From: Pseudomonas lundensis
GTDB taxonomy: Bacteria; Pseudomonadota; Gammaproteobacteria; Pseudomonadales; Pseudomonadaceae
Length of the DNA: 64,000 nucleotides
Direction of reading: 5' to 3'
NCBI RefSeq assembly: GCF_002269125.1
Contig: NZ_NQKI01000017.1
Location: 1 to 64,000 of the forward strand
This document shows, piece after piece, positions 28,192-36,174 of the stretch. Both the position numbers and the translations under genes were made by a program. The notes under the pieces are model-generated. The model made no database searches, was not told where the DNA came from, and worked only from the letters and a program-made list of their open reading frames with translations. Every line of letters begins with the position of its first letter. The stretch's first letter is position 1.

Positions 28192-28228
28192 CAAATGGCG
28201 TCAGCTCTTATCACTTAAGGAACTGCGC

Positions 28229-28408
28229 ATGAACCACACCCCCGAATACGAACAACACCTCGAACACACCCACGAATTACTGCGCTGCGCGCTTGCGACG
28301 GCGTACGCCTCGGCGGACAACCTGCAAGGCTTGAACCGCGATGTGGCGCTGGCGGTGGTGCACCTGATTCAACAAGCCCGAACGGCTGTGGATAAATTAT
28401 TGGCGTGA
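28229..28408 (+). CDS. Small DUF3077/DUF6124-like protein
   Basis: A 59-residue all-helical acidic protein (two predicted helices around LLRCALATAYASADNL and ALAVVHLIQQARTAVDKLL). The second part resembles the end of Pseudomonas DUF3077/DUF6124 proteins; function unknown. AAGGAA at 28217-28222 fits the ATG at 28229. The frame is open upstream to 28043, but that stretch is the structured leader, so the longer start is rejected. It converges on the LysR gene, with one base between the stops. Confidence 0.6.
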   Translation: MNHTPEYEQHLEHTHELLRCALATAYASADNLQGLNRDVALAVVHLIQQARTAVDKLLA

Positions 28409-28409
28409 C

Positions 28410-29309
28410 TTATACCGGGGCCACGGTTTTGCGGGTCAGCAGGTCTGCGAACGCCTTGGCCATCGGTGACGGGTTGCCCTTGCGCTGCACCAGCCACACG
28501 GCGGTGTTGGCGTCCGGGTCCAGCAGTGGCCGGTAGACTACCCCTTTGATGCGCATGTGCTGGAACGACGCAGGTAACACCGAAACACCCAACCCTGCCG
28601 ACACCAGCCCGATGATGGTCATGGCCTCGCCGGCTTCCTGGGAAAAATGCGGGCTGAACCCGGCCTGCCGCGCCAGGCTCAGGAGTTGCGCATACAACCC
28701 GCTGCCATAGCTGCGCGGGAAGAACACAAACGGCTCTTCGGCCAGCGCCGCCAGGTGCAACCCCTCTTCACTGCCATCGGCCAACGGGTGATCGGCACGG
28801 ATCACGGCCACCAGCGGTTCGCGAAACAACTCCACGGCGTGCAGTGAATCGGGCAAGACCAACGGCCGCATCATGCCCACTTCGATGGATTCGTCCACCA
28901 ACCCTTCGGCCACTTCGCGGCTGCTCATTTCCTTAAGGTTCAGGTGCACGGCCGGGAACGCTTGCCGGAAGGCAAAAATCGCCTGCGGAATGCTGGAACT
29001 GAACGGCGCCGATGAGGTGAAGCCGATCTTCAGTTCGCCCAGTTCGCCCAGTTGCGCACGCCGCGCAACGTCGGCCGCTTTGTCGACCTGTGCCAACACC
29101 AAACGTGCCTCCTCCAGAAACAGCCGCCCCGCTTCACTGAGTTCAACGCGGCGGTTGGTGCGCTCAAACAGGCGGGCCCCCAGTTCCTGCTCCAGCGCCT
29201 GAATTTGCTGGCTCAGCGGCGGTTGCGAGATGCCTAGCACCTGAGCAGCGCGACCGAAGTGCAGCTCTTCGGCAACCGCGATGAAATAGCGCAAGTGACG
29301 CAGTTCCAT
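28410..29309 (-). CDS. LysR-family transcriptional regulator
   Basis: A 299-residue LysR regulator. Residues 1-60 form the winged helix-turn-helix (LRYFIAVAEELHFGRAAQVL, then ISQPPLSQQI as recognition helix). The rest is the two-lobed inducer-binding domain, with GEAMTIIGLVSAGLGVSVLP as the conserved C-terminal hinge region. It is divergent to an MFS transporter gene, which it most likely controls; the ligand is unknown. Usual LysR behaviour is co-inducer-dependent activation from sites in the shared intergenic region. Confidence 0.92.
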   Translation of the reverse strand: MELRHLRYFIAVAEELHFGRAAQVLGISQPPLSQQIQALEQELGARLFERTNRRVELSEAGRLFLEEARLVLAQVDKAADVARRAQLGELGELKIGFTSSAPFSSSIPQAIFAFRQAFPAVHLNLKEMSSREVAEGLVDESIEVGMMRPLVLPDSLHAVELFREPLVAVIRADHPLADGSEEGLHLAALAEEPFVFFPRSYGSGLYAQLLSLARQAGFSPHFSQEAGEAMTIIGLVSAGLGVSVLPASFQHMRIKGVVYRPLLDPDANTAVWLVQRKGNPSPMAKAFADLLTRKTVAPV

Positions 29310-29331
29310 ACACCCTCCATTAAGTCGTAAA

Positions 29332-29346
29332 ACCTATTAAACAGGT
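29332..29346. promoter_or_regulatory. Candidate LysR operator between the regulator and MFS genes
   Basis: ACCT-N7-AGGT (29332-29346) is a 15-base dyad of the T-N11-A class expected for LysR regulators, placed 23 bases upstream of the LysR start. A second inverted pair AAAGAAT/ATTCTTT (29362-29368 and 29383-29389) lies closer to the transporter. Confidence 0.4.
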
Positions 29347-29430
29347 CGAATAATATATTGGAAAGAATCGTTAGCCACCTATATTCTTTTGCCATTGCCG
29401 CTCGGCTTTACCCGTTTTTTGAGGTCCCCC

Positions 29431-30711
29431 GTGAAAACTGCTGTCGCCCCTCTCGCCCACGAAGTCCGGCCTTCTGCGCTGGATGATGTTGTCGCTGAAC
29501 TCAATGACGTGTTTATCGAAAAAGGCACCCCGATGTTTATGCGCACGGTACTGGCGCTGTTTTCGGGTGGGTTCGCGACGTTTGCGCTGTTGTATTGCGT
29601 GCAACCGATGATGCCGGTGCTGTCCCATGAATACGGCATCAACGCCGCGCAAAGCAGCCTGATCCTGTCGGTGGCGACTGCGATGCTGGCGATCGGCCTG
29701 CTGATTACCGGGCCAATTTCTGACGCCTTCGGGCGCAAACCGGTGATGGTGTTTGCGCTGTTTTCCGCGTCGATCTTTACCGTATTGAGTGCGCTGATGC
29801 CGACGTGGGAAGGCGTGCTCATCACGCGGGCATTGGTGGGGTTGTCGCTGAGCGGGCTGGCGGCCGTGGCGATGACGTACCTGAGCGAAGAAATCCACCC
29901 GCAGCACATCGGGCTGGCCATGGGCTTGTACATTGGCGGTAATGCCATCGGCGGCATGAGCGGGCGTTTGATCAGCGGCGTGCTGATCGATTTTGTCAGC
30001 TGGCACACGGCAATGCTGGTGATCGGCGGGCTGGCGATGGCAGCGGCGCTGGTGTTCGTAAAAATCCTTCCCGAATCGCGCAATTTCCGGCCACGGGCCA
30101 TGAACCCGCGCAGCCTGCTGGACGGTTTCACCATGCACTTTCGCGATGCCGGTTTGCCGTGGCTGTTTCTCGAAGCCTTTCTGCTGATGGGCAGCTTTGT
30201 GACGCTGTTCAACTACATCGGTTATCGCTTGTTGGCCGAGCCCTACAACATGAATCAGGCCGTGGTGGGCTTGCTGTCCATCGTGTATTTGTCAGGTATT
30301 TACAGCTCGGCCCAGATTGGCGCGCTGGCCGACAAATTGGGACGTCGCAAAGTGCTGTGGGCCGTGATTGTGCTGATGCTGGCCGGGATCGCCCTGACCT
30401 TGCTGGAGCCCATCGCGTTTGTCGTGATCGGCATGTTGCTGTTCACGTTTGGCTTCTTCGGCGCGCATTCGGTGGCCAGCAGCTGGATCGGCCGCCGCGC
30501 CACCAAGGCCAAAGGGCAAGCGTCGTCGCTGTACCTGTTCAGCTATTACGCCGGATCGAGCGTGGCCGGGACACTGGGCGGGGTGTTCTGGCACATGGCG
30601 GGATGGAGCGGGATCGGCCTGTTCATTGGCGGGCTGCTGGTGGTTGCACTGCTGGTGGCGCTGCACCTGGCGCGTTTGCCCGCCCTGCCGGGCAATATCA
30701 AACCCGCTTGA
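29431..30711 (+). CDS. MFS transporter, YnfM-like
   Basis: A 426-residue MFS permease with 12 predicted helices. The loop 2-3 signature is GPISDAFGRKPVMVF and the repeat in the second half is GALADKLGRRKVLW. GTG at 29431 with GAGGT six bases upstream gives a short cytosolic tail; an in-frame upstream start at 29389 would overlap the regulatory region. The organisation with a divergent LysR resembles E. coli ynfL-ynfM. The substrate is unknown; efflux of small organic compounds is likely. Its end overlaps the convergent gspM by 14 bases. Confidence 0.87.
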   Translation: MKTAVAPLAHEVRPSALDDVVAELNDVFIEKGTPMFMRTVLALFSGGFATFALLYCVQPMMPVLSHEYGINAAQSSLILSVATAMLAIGLLITGPISDAFGRKPVMVFALFSASIFTVLSALMPTWEGVLITRALVGLSLSGLAAVAMTYLSEEIHPQHIGLAMGLYIGGNAIGGMSGRLISGVLIDFVSWHTAMLVIGGLAMAAALVFVKILPESRNFRPRAMNPRSLLDGFTMHFRDAGLPWLFLEAFLLMGSFVTLFNYIGYRLLAEPYNMNQAVVGLLSIVYLSGIYSSAQIGALADKLGRRKVLWAVIVLMLAGIALTLLEPIAFVVIGMLLFTFGFFGAHSVASSWIGRRATKAKGQASSLYLFSYYAGSSVAGTLGGVFWHMAGWSGIGLFIGGLLVVALLVALHLARLPALPGNIKPA

Positions 30712-31153
30712 TCACTAGCCGGGCTTCCAGGAGGCGGTCGCGTTTCTCCAGGTGCAGGCTCTGGAATTCAGCGCCTTCATGCTCAATACGCGCCAGCCAG
30801 GTGAGTAATACATCCGCCTCTGCGCTGACAGTGATGCGCAGCACCGCGGTATCCATCTCAAATTGTTGCACGTTCAACCCGGCAGCCACGGCGCTTTCAC
30901 TGAGGCGGGTGGGCAGGGGTTGATCGGGTACCTTCATCGGCTTGACTGGCCGTGCGCGCTGTATTTCACCGGCCAGTGCGAGGTTTTTGTAATAGAGCGC
31001 CTGCGCCGTTTGCAGGCGCTGTTGCGACGGTTGCCACAGCCCGTACACAGCCAACACGCCCGACAGGAATACCGCCAGTGCCACACACAGTTGCCGGTCA
31101 CGGCGCGGGAGTTGCTGCCACTGTCGCGCCCAATCACGCAGACGAGCCTTCAT
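30698..31153 (-). CDS. gspM: Type II secretion protein GspM
   Basis: A 151-residue bitopic inner-membrane protein: short cytosolic N terminus, one helix (about residues 25-42, LCVALAVFLSGVLAVYGLW) and a periplasmic ferredoxin-like domain (LNVQQFEMDTAVLRITVSAEA). It forms the assembly platform with GspL and GspF. Similarity is low in this family; the call leans on size, topology and place at the end of the gsp operon. It overlaps gspL by four bases. Confidence 0.85.
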   Translation of the reverse strand: MKARLRDWARQWQQLPRRDRQLCVALAVFLSGVLAVYGLWQPSQQRLQTAQALYYKNLALAGEIQRARPVKPMKVPDQPLPTRLSESAVAAGLNVQQFEMDTAVLRITVSAEADVLLTWLARIEHEGAEFQSLHLEKRDRLLEARLVIKRV

Positions 31154-32256
31154 AAAACGTCCTCCAGTGTGAGTAAGGCTTGCACCCGGTTGCCTTGCTG
31201 ACGGGCATTGCCCACGGTGATCGGCAGCGCGCTTTGCTCGCCCCGCTCACGCAACTGCTCAAGCTCGGCAAAGCTGGAGGCGGTGATGGTCAGGGCCCAG
31301 CCGCCATGCTCACGCCACTCAAGACGCTGGACGTCGACGCTGCTGGCGCCGATCACCTGTTCGGTCAAATGGGCCAGACGCGCCATGTGGCCGTCGGCTG
31401 GCGCGGCGCCCCGTTGCTGTAACCCTCTGAGCTGCGTGGACAACTCCTGGGTGCCGGTTTCGCCCGGGTACAACATTTTGAAGCGCTCTTCGCTCAGCGC
31501 GTACAGGCGGGCGGCCTGGCTTTCGAGGTAGCTGCTGCGGCCATGAATAAACCCCAGCGCAAGGGCGAACGTCAGCCCCAACGACACACAGATGTCGCGC
31601 CACGGCAGCGCGTGGGCGGCAGGACGAAATGGCCCTTGCAACAGGTTGATCGCCTCGCGGCCGGACGCACTCAGCAGCATGTTGAGCGGGTCGCCCGGCA
31701 GTTCGATAAGGTCCACCGGTAACTCGGCTTTCACAGCTTTAAAGTCGTGATCAGAGAGCGCCAGCCTGAGATCAAGCGCACCGCCGACGAGCCAGCGGCC
31801 ATTACAACGCGCAGCACACGCCTGCTCACGGGGCAGCATGTCGGCATCCACGCGCACGCAGGCGATGTGCAAACCCAGCGCCTGCAACTGATTGAGCAAC
31901 GTGGTGAAGCGCTGTTTGTGCGTCACCCACAAGGGGTAGCGGCGCTGCGCATCCATCGGGCCAACGGCGATGTGCAGCGCATCCAGGTCGTCAGCCAACT
32001 GCTCCTCGACGGCAAACGCCAGCGCCTGAAGGCCGGGCCGCCGCTTATTCGGCCAGGGCTCGGTCAGCAACCAGCTGCACATTTCCATCGGTACGATCAG
32101 TTGCACTGCGCTGTGCTGGAAAGCGGCGGCGGCTTCTTCCAGCAGGCCACGGCACACGGTTGTGTCGTCCTGCCAGAAGTGAACACAAGCGCGAGCCAAG
32201 TCGGTGGCGTCGCTGCGTGCAAAGTCCTCGGCGGAAAGGTAGAGCCAGCTGTTCAT
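31150..32256 (-). CDS. gspL: Type II secretion protein GspL
   Basis: A 368-residue platform protein: an actin-like cytosolic domain (about residues 1-225) that binds GspE, a membrane helix near residues 230-250 (LGLTFALALGFIHG), and a ferredoxin-like periplasmic end that pairs with GspM. The ATG at 32256 makes an ATGA overlap with gspK; the frame extends upstream without a better start. Cytosolic domain is divergent, as usual. Confidence 0.85.
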   Translation of the reverse strand: MNSWLYLSAEDFARSDATDLARACVHFWQDDTTVCRGLLEEAAAAFQHSAVQLIVPMEMCSWLLTEPWPNKRRPGLQALAFAVEEQLADDLDALHIAVGPMDAQRRYPLWVTHKQRFTTLLNQLQALGLHIACVRVDADMLPREQACAARCNGRWLVGGALDLRLALSDHDFKAVKAELPVDLIELPGDPLNMLLSASGREAINLLQGPFRPAAHALPWRDICVSLGLTFALALGFIHGRSSYLESQAARLYALSEERFKMLYPGETGTQELSTQLRGLQQRGAAPADGHMARLAHLTEQVIGASSVDVQRLEWREHGGWALTITASSFAELEQLRERGEQSALPITVGNARQQGNRVQALLTLEDVL

Positions 32257-33113
32257 TCGTGGGGTTCGCTGTGTAGGGGCGCGAGAAAGCGTCGCTGCAA
32301 AAGACGCCATTGGCCGGTGGTGAGGTTGCGCGCTACGTCACTTTCCAGACGTAAACGGCTTTGTCCCAGACGCACGTGGGTGGTGATCCGAAACCGGTGA
32401 CTGTCGATGCCCAGACCTGTGGCCTGAATGCCGAGCCCTCTGAGCGCCGGGGTAAAGGTGAAGTCTTCAACACTGGCATAGCCGTGTGCGGGCCGCTCGG
32501 CCACCAGACGGCGGGCCAGGCCGGGGGTGATCCCCGTCAACGAGGACAGCTGCGTGGCTGAAGCGGTGTTGACGTTGAGCCGCGCACCTTTGTCCAGCAG
32601 GGCGATCCAGGGTTGCATGCGCAATAACCACTGGGCATCGACACCCGGCACCTGACGCAACTGGCTGATGTCATTCAGGCTCAGGCCCTGAAAAGCGGTG
32701 GCCTCTATCACCGGGACCTTGAGCCGTTTTTGCAGACGCAGCCAGCGTTGGGCGCTCGCCTCGTCGGGCGGGCCCTTGGTCAGCAAAGAGGTGACGTTGA
32801 AGCGCCCGCTGAGGTCTTCGATTTCAACCTCGATCCGGCCCCCCTCAACGTTCAAGCCCGGTTTGCCCTGAGCCCAGGCTTGCCCGACCGCCACCGGCGA
32901 CGCGGGATCGGGCAACAACGTACGCAAGCGCTCGCGGCCCCAGGCTTCGCCGGAGAAACCCAGCTGGCGCAACTGCAATTGATGGATCTGTTGGGCATTG
33001 CTGTGCAACGACAACCGCTGGCTGCGCAGCATCCCGGCCGTAATCAGCAAGGCCAGGCTCATGACCAGAAGCACCGTTATCAAGGCCACGCCTTGCTGGG
33101 CGTGGCGTTTCAT
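32253..33113 (-). CDS. gspK: Type II secretion minor pseudopilin GspK
   Basis: A 286-residue large minor pseudopilin. The prepilin segment is QQGVALITVLLVMSLALLI, lacking Glu5, as is usual for GspK, the tip subunit. The large globular part with SGRFNVTSLL and LNVNTASATQLSSLTGI (a helix-hairpin-helix-like segment) is typical. It caps the pseudopilus with GspI and GspJ. It overlaps gspJ and gspL by four bases. Confidence 0.93.
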   Translation of the reverse strand: MKRHAQQGVALITVLLVMSLALLITAGMLRSQRLSLHSNAQQIHQLQLRQLGFSGEAWGRERLRTLLPDPASPVAVGQAWAQGKPGLNVEGGRIEVEIEDLSGRFNVTSLLTKGPPDEASAQRWLRLQKRLKVPVIEATAFQGLSLNDISQLRQVPGVDAQWLLRMQPWIALLDKGARLNVNTASATQLSSLTGITPGLARRLVAERPAHGYASVEDFTFTPALRGLGIQATGLGIDSHRFRITTHVRLGQSRLRLESDVARNLTTGQWRLLQRRFLAPLHSEPHE

Positions 33114-33673
33114 TCACCCTCCGGCAGCAACATCACGCGGCGTACCTGCCCAAAGCGGCCCACGGACAACTGAAGTTCAAGGGCTTGCGGGGTCTTTTTT
33201 GCAAAGGCCTTGCTGGTAGGCCACGCGTTGCGCCAGCCGGTTTGGGTATCAAACAGGCGCCAGCGCACAGCGCGCACATCGCTCAACAGTTGCTGTTTTT
33301 GCACACCGGGCACGTCCACGCCCTGGCTGTAACGCCACAGCACACCCTGTTCAAGCCGGTAGCTGACGTCTTGCAATTCGCTGCGCGGCTGGCCCAGCGG
33401 ATTGCGCCAATTACCACGGCGCAGGTTGAGCCGGTCGGGGTACAGCGTCAGGCCGGGCTGCCTGGCCGACGTGTGCACGTGCAAGGCATCCCGTTCGATC
33501 AACGCCACCGCCCGTTGCAGGCTGCGCAACGCCTGTTCATGGGCATTGCTGGCGCGTTCGGCACGCACCACACCATCAAACAGGCGCCAACAGCCAATCC
33601 CCAGCAGGGTAAAAATGGCCATGGCTATGACCAGTTCGAGCAAGGTGAAACCTGCCTGCGTTTTAGGGCGCAT
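33110..33673 (-). CDS. gspJ: Type II secretion minor pseudopilin GspJ
   Basis: A 187-residue pseudopilin with the cleavage site QAG|FTLLELVIAMAIF, Glu5 present, and a Trp-rich GspJ globular part. It forms the tip complex with GspI and GspK. Its start lies 11 bases inside the end of gspI, implying coupling. Confidence 0.93.
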   Translation of the reverse strand: MRPKTQAGFTLLELVIAMAIFTLLGIGCWRLFDGVVRAERASNAHEQALRSLQRAVALIERDALHVHTSARQPGLTLYPDRLNLRRGNWRNPLGQPRSELQDVSYRLEQGVLWRYSQGVDVPGVQKQQLLSDVRAVRWRLFDTQTGWRNAWPTSKAFAKKTPQALELQLSVGRFGQVRRVMLLPEGE

Positions 33674-34034
33674 CTTTCACCGCCAACCACTGCACGACGG
33701 TCTGCATCACCTGTGAGCTGCCAACCGGGCTGACCTCCAGCTCAACCCGCCACAGCCCTGTGCCGGGCTCGCGGGCGATGCGCTGCTGCACGCGCCAGTC
33801 ACGTTGTGCAAAATTCAGGGTGAGGACCGTTTGACCTTCTGTCAGCGGCTGCGGGTGCAGTTGCAAGTCGCTCAGGTGGTTGTCGGCCAACCAGGCGGCG
33901 AACAAGCGCGACTCGACCCGAGCGCTTTGCCCCAGCACATAGCTGCTGGCCGACATAATCGCGGCCGACAGGGTGGCAAAGATGGCAAGCGCAACCATGA
34001 TCTCCAGCAAGGTGAAGCCTTTTTCCGCCTTCAT
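33663..34034 (-). CDS. gspI: Type II secretion minor pseudopilin GspI
   Basis: A 123-residue minor pseudopilin: EKG|FTLLEIMVALAIFATLS then the short GspI domain. It nucleates the tip with GspJ and GspK. ATGA overlap with gspH. Confidence 0.93.
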   Translation of the reverse strand: MKAEKGFTLLEIMVALAIFATLSAAIMSASSYVLGQSARVESRLFAAWLADNHLSDLQLHPQPLTEGQTVLTLNFAQRDWRVQQRIAREPGTGLWRVELEVSPVGSSQVMQTVVQWLAVKDAP

Positions 34035-34513
34035 GGCAGCGAGCCGTTGTCGTCAATGCGCGCGTCATTCAGACCGTCGCTGACGATGCTGCGCCAGCGG
34101 ACCGGCGGGCTGTCGAAGTGCAAATCAAAGGCGGTATTTTCATCGCTGCTCAGCCATACCACGTGGGGCAACTGGGCGCTGTCGTTGAGGGGGTGATGCT
34201 GGCCTTCGAGGGTCAAGGCCAGTTGCACCCCTTGGGGCAGTTGCACGGCGGGTTGCAATGGCTGCCATTGCTCCTGCGTGAACGCCATCAACTGGTAAGC
34301 CTTCGGCTCCAGCCGCAGCCCGAACTCAAGCCCTTCAAGGACGGCTTTTTCACGCAGGCCGTGCATCAAATTCAACAGCACGTCAGCCTCCTGGCGCGCC
34401 AGGCGTGCGGTGTTGTCGCCCTGACTGATGTGCACCATCGATGCCATCACGCCGATCAACACAATGACCACCATCATTTCGATCAAGGTAAAGCCTGCCG
34501 CCGCGCGCCGCAT
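34031..34513 (-). CDS. gspH: Type II secretion minor pseudopilin GspH
   Basis: A 160-residue pseudopilin: AAG|FTLIEMMVVIVLIGVMAS with Glu5, then a beta-rich GspH domain (RLEPKAYQLMAF). It links the tip complex to the GspG shaft. Three bases separate it from gspG. Confidence 0.92.
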   Translation of the reverse strand: MRRAAAGFTLIEMMVVIVLIGVMASMVHISQGDNTARLARQEADVLLNLMHGLREKAVLEGLEFGLRLEPKAYQLMAFTQEQWQPLQPAVQLPQGVQLALTLEGQHHPLNDSAQLPHVVWLSSDENTAFDLHFDSPPVRWRSIVSDGLNDARIDDNGSLP

Positions 34514-34516
34514 GGC

Positions 34517-34957
34517 TCACTCGCTCCAGTTACCAATGTCGGCTGCAAACCCTTCGCCGCCAGCGACGCCATCAGCGCCCAAGGAGAAGAGGTCGTAACC
34601 GGCCGAATGGGTGCCGGGGTTGGCATATTGATAGGGCGTGCCCCAAGGGTCGAGTGGCAGACTTTTCAGATAACCCTGAGGGTTCCAGTTTTTGGCCAGC
34701 GGTGTTCCGGACGGGCGTGCGCTCAACGCTTCGAGGCCTTGCTGGGTGGAGGGGTAGTTGAAGGTGTCCAGGCGGTACATTTCCAGCGCCGTGGAGATGG
34801 CCTGAATGTCTGTGCGTGCCGCCGTGACTTTGGCTTGATCCGGGCGGCTCATGAATTGCGGTACCACAATGGCGCCGAGCACGCCGATGATGACCACGAC
34901 CACCATGATTTCGATCAGGGTGAAGCCGCGTTGAGTGGATTTGGAGGAGGCTTTCAT
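34517..34957 (-). CDS. gspG: Type II secretion major pseudopilin GspG
   Basis: A 146-residue major pseudopilin, subunit of the shaft: RG|FTLIEIMVVVVIIGVLGAI, then YPSTQQGLEAL and DPWGTPYQY, the calcium-binding loop region. Needs cleavage by a GspO/PilD prepilin peptidase, which is not in this operon and must come from elsewhere, usually pilD. Very well conserved. Confidence 0.96.
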   Translation of the reverse strand: MKASSKSTQRGFTLIEIMVVVVIIGVLGAIVVPQFMSRPDQAKVTAARTDIQAISTALEMYRLDTFNYPSTQQGLEALSARPSGTPLAKNWNPQGYLKSLPLDPWGTPYQYANPGTHSAGYDLFSLGADGVAGGEGFAADIGNWSE

Positions 34958-34960
34958 CAG

Positions 34961-36172
34961 TCAGTTCACCAGTTGATTGAGGCTAAGAATGGGCAGCAAG
35001 ATGGCCATGACGATCAATAAAACGACGCCGCCCATGAGCACCAGCATGATGGGCTCGAACAGGCTCACCACCAGGGCGACGCGGGCGGCGAGGTTTTTCT
35101 CCTGTTGTTCGGCGGCCCGGGCCAGCATGTTGTCCAGCTCACCGGCACGTTCACCGCTGGCGATCAGGTGCAGCATCATGGGCGGGATATCCCCGCTGCG
35201 TTCCAGACCCCGGGCCAGGGTCCCGCCTTCACGCACCGAACGGGCGACCTCGTGCAGGCGTTGGCGGATCGCCAGGTTGGCGATAACCGTGGCCGAGATT
35301 TCAAGCGCATCCACCAACGGCACGGCACTTTTGCCCAAGATCGACAAGGTACTGGCAAAGCGCGCCGCTTCCATTGCCCGCAGTACGCCGCCCACCACAG
35401 GCGCATTGAGCAGCAGCCCATGCCAGCGCACGGTCAGCCGGGGCTGGCGCAAGGCCCAGCGTGCGGCACCCGCCCCCACGATCACGACGATCAGTAATAG
35501 CCAGCCGTAGCTGCGCAAGCCTGTGCTCAGGGCAATCATGGCCTGGGTGAGCACGGGCAGGGCCTGGCCGCTGTTGACGAAAATTTTCACGACATCCGGA
35601 ACGACATAGCCCAGCAAAAATCCGACGATGGCCAGGGACGCGAACAACAAGATCATCGGGTACACCAGCGCCAGCTGGATCTTCTGGCGCGCGGCATGAC
35701 GTGCTTCGGTGTAGTCGGCCAATTGTTCAAGCACGTGCCCCAAATGACCGCTGCGTTCACCCGCCGCGACGGTGGTGCAGAACAGCTCGGGGAATGCACG
35801 GGGGAACCCCGACAGCGCGGTGGCCAGCGAATGGCCTTCCAGGACACGGCTGCGCACCGCTGCCAGCAAGCTGCCGACCTTGCGCTTGTCGGTTTGCGCA
35901 GCGACGGCCAGCAAGGCCTCTTCAAGGGGCAGGCCGGCATGAACCAGCGTCGACAATTGACGGGTCAACAGGGCCAGACCGGGCACGCCCAGCCGCGTTC
36001 CGGCCTGCCCGAAACGCCCCGCCGTCCGGCCGCCGCGGGCCTCGCTCACCTGCAGCGGACGCAAGCCACGTTCGCGCAAGCACTGCCGCGCATGCCGTGC
36101 ACTGTCCGCGTGCTGCTGGCCCCGGCACGTGCGGCCATTGGCATCCTGCGCGTGATAGTCGAAAGCAGGCAT
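34961..36172 (-). CDS. gspF: Type II secretion inner-membrane platform protein GspF
   Basis: A 403-residue protein with two homologous cytosolic helical bundles (about residues 70-170 and 275-375) and three membrane helices, the PilC/GspF fold. Conserved pieces are LALLTRQLSTLVHAGLPLEE and TLSILGKSAVPLVDALEI. It forms the platform centre on which GspE acts to extrude pseudopilins. Confidence 0.95.
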   Translation of the reverse strand: MPAFDYHAQDANGRTCRGQQHADSARHARQCLRERGLRPLQVSEARGGRTAGRFGQAGTRLGVPGLALLTRQLSTLVHAGLPLEEALLAVAAQTDKRKVGSLLAAVRSRVLEGHSLATALSGFPRAFPELFCTTVAAGERSGHLGHVLEQLADYTEARHAARQKIQLALVYPMILLFASLAIVGFLLGYVVPDVVKIFVNSGQALPVLTQAMIALSTGLRSYGWLLLIVVIVGAGAARWALRQPRLTVRWHGLLLNAPVVGGVLRAMEAARFASTLSILGKSAVPLVDALEISATVIANLAIRQRLHEVARSVREGGTLARGLERSGDIPPMMLHLIASGERAGELDNMLARAAEQQEKNLAARVALVVSLFEPIMLVLMGGVVLLIVMAILLPILSLNQLVN

Positions 36173-36174
36173 GC

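Noticed and set aside
28043..28228. 62-codon N-terminal extension of the small DUF-like gene
   Set aside because: It runs through the structured leader and has no good ribosome site. AAGGAA precedes the ATG at 28229. Databases may carry the longer form.
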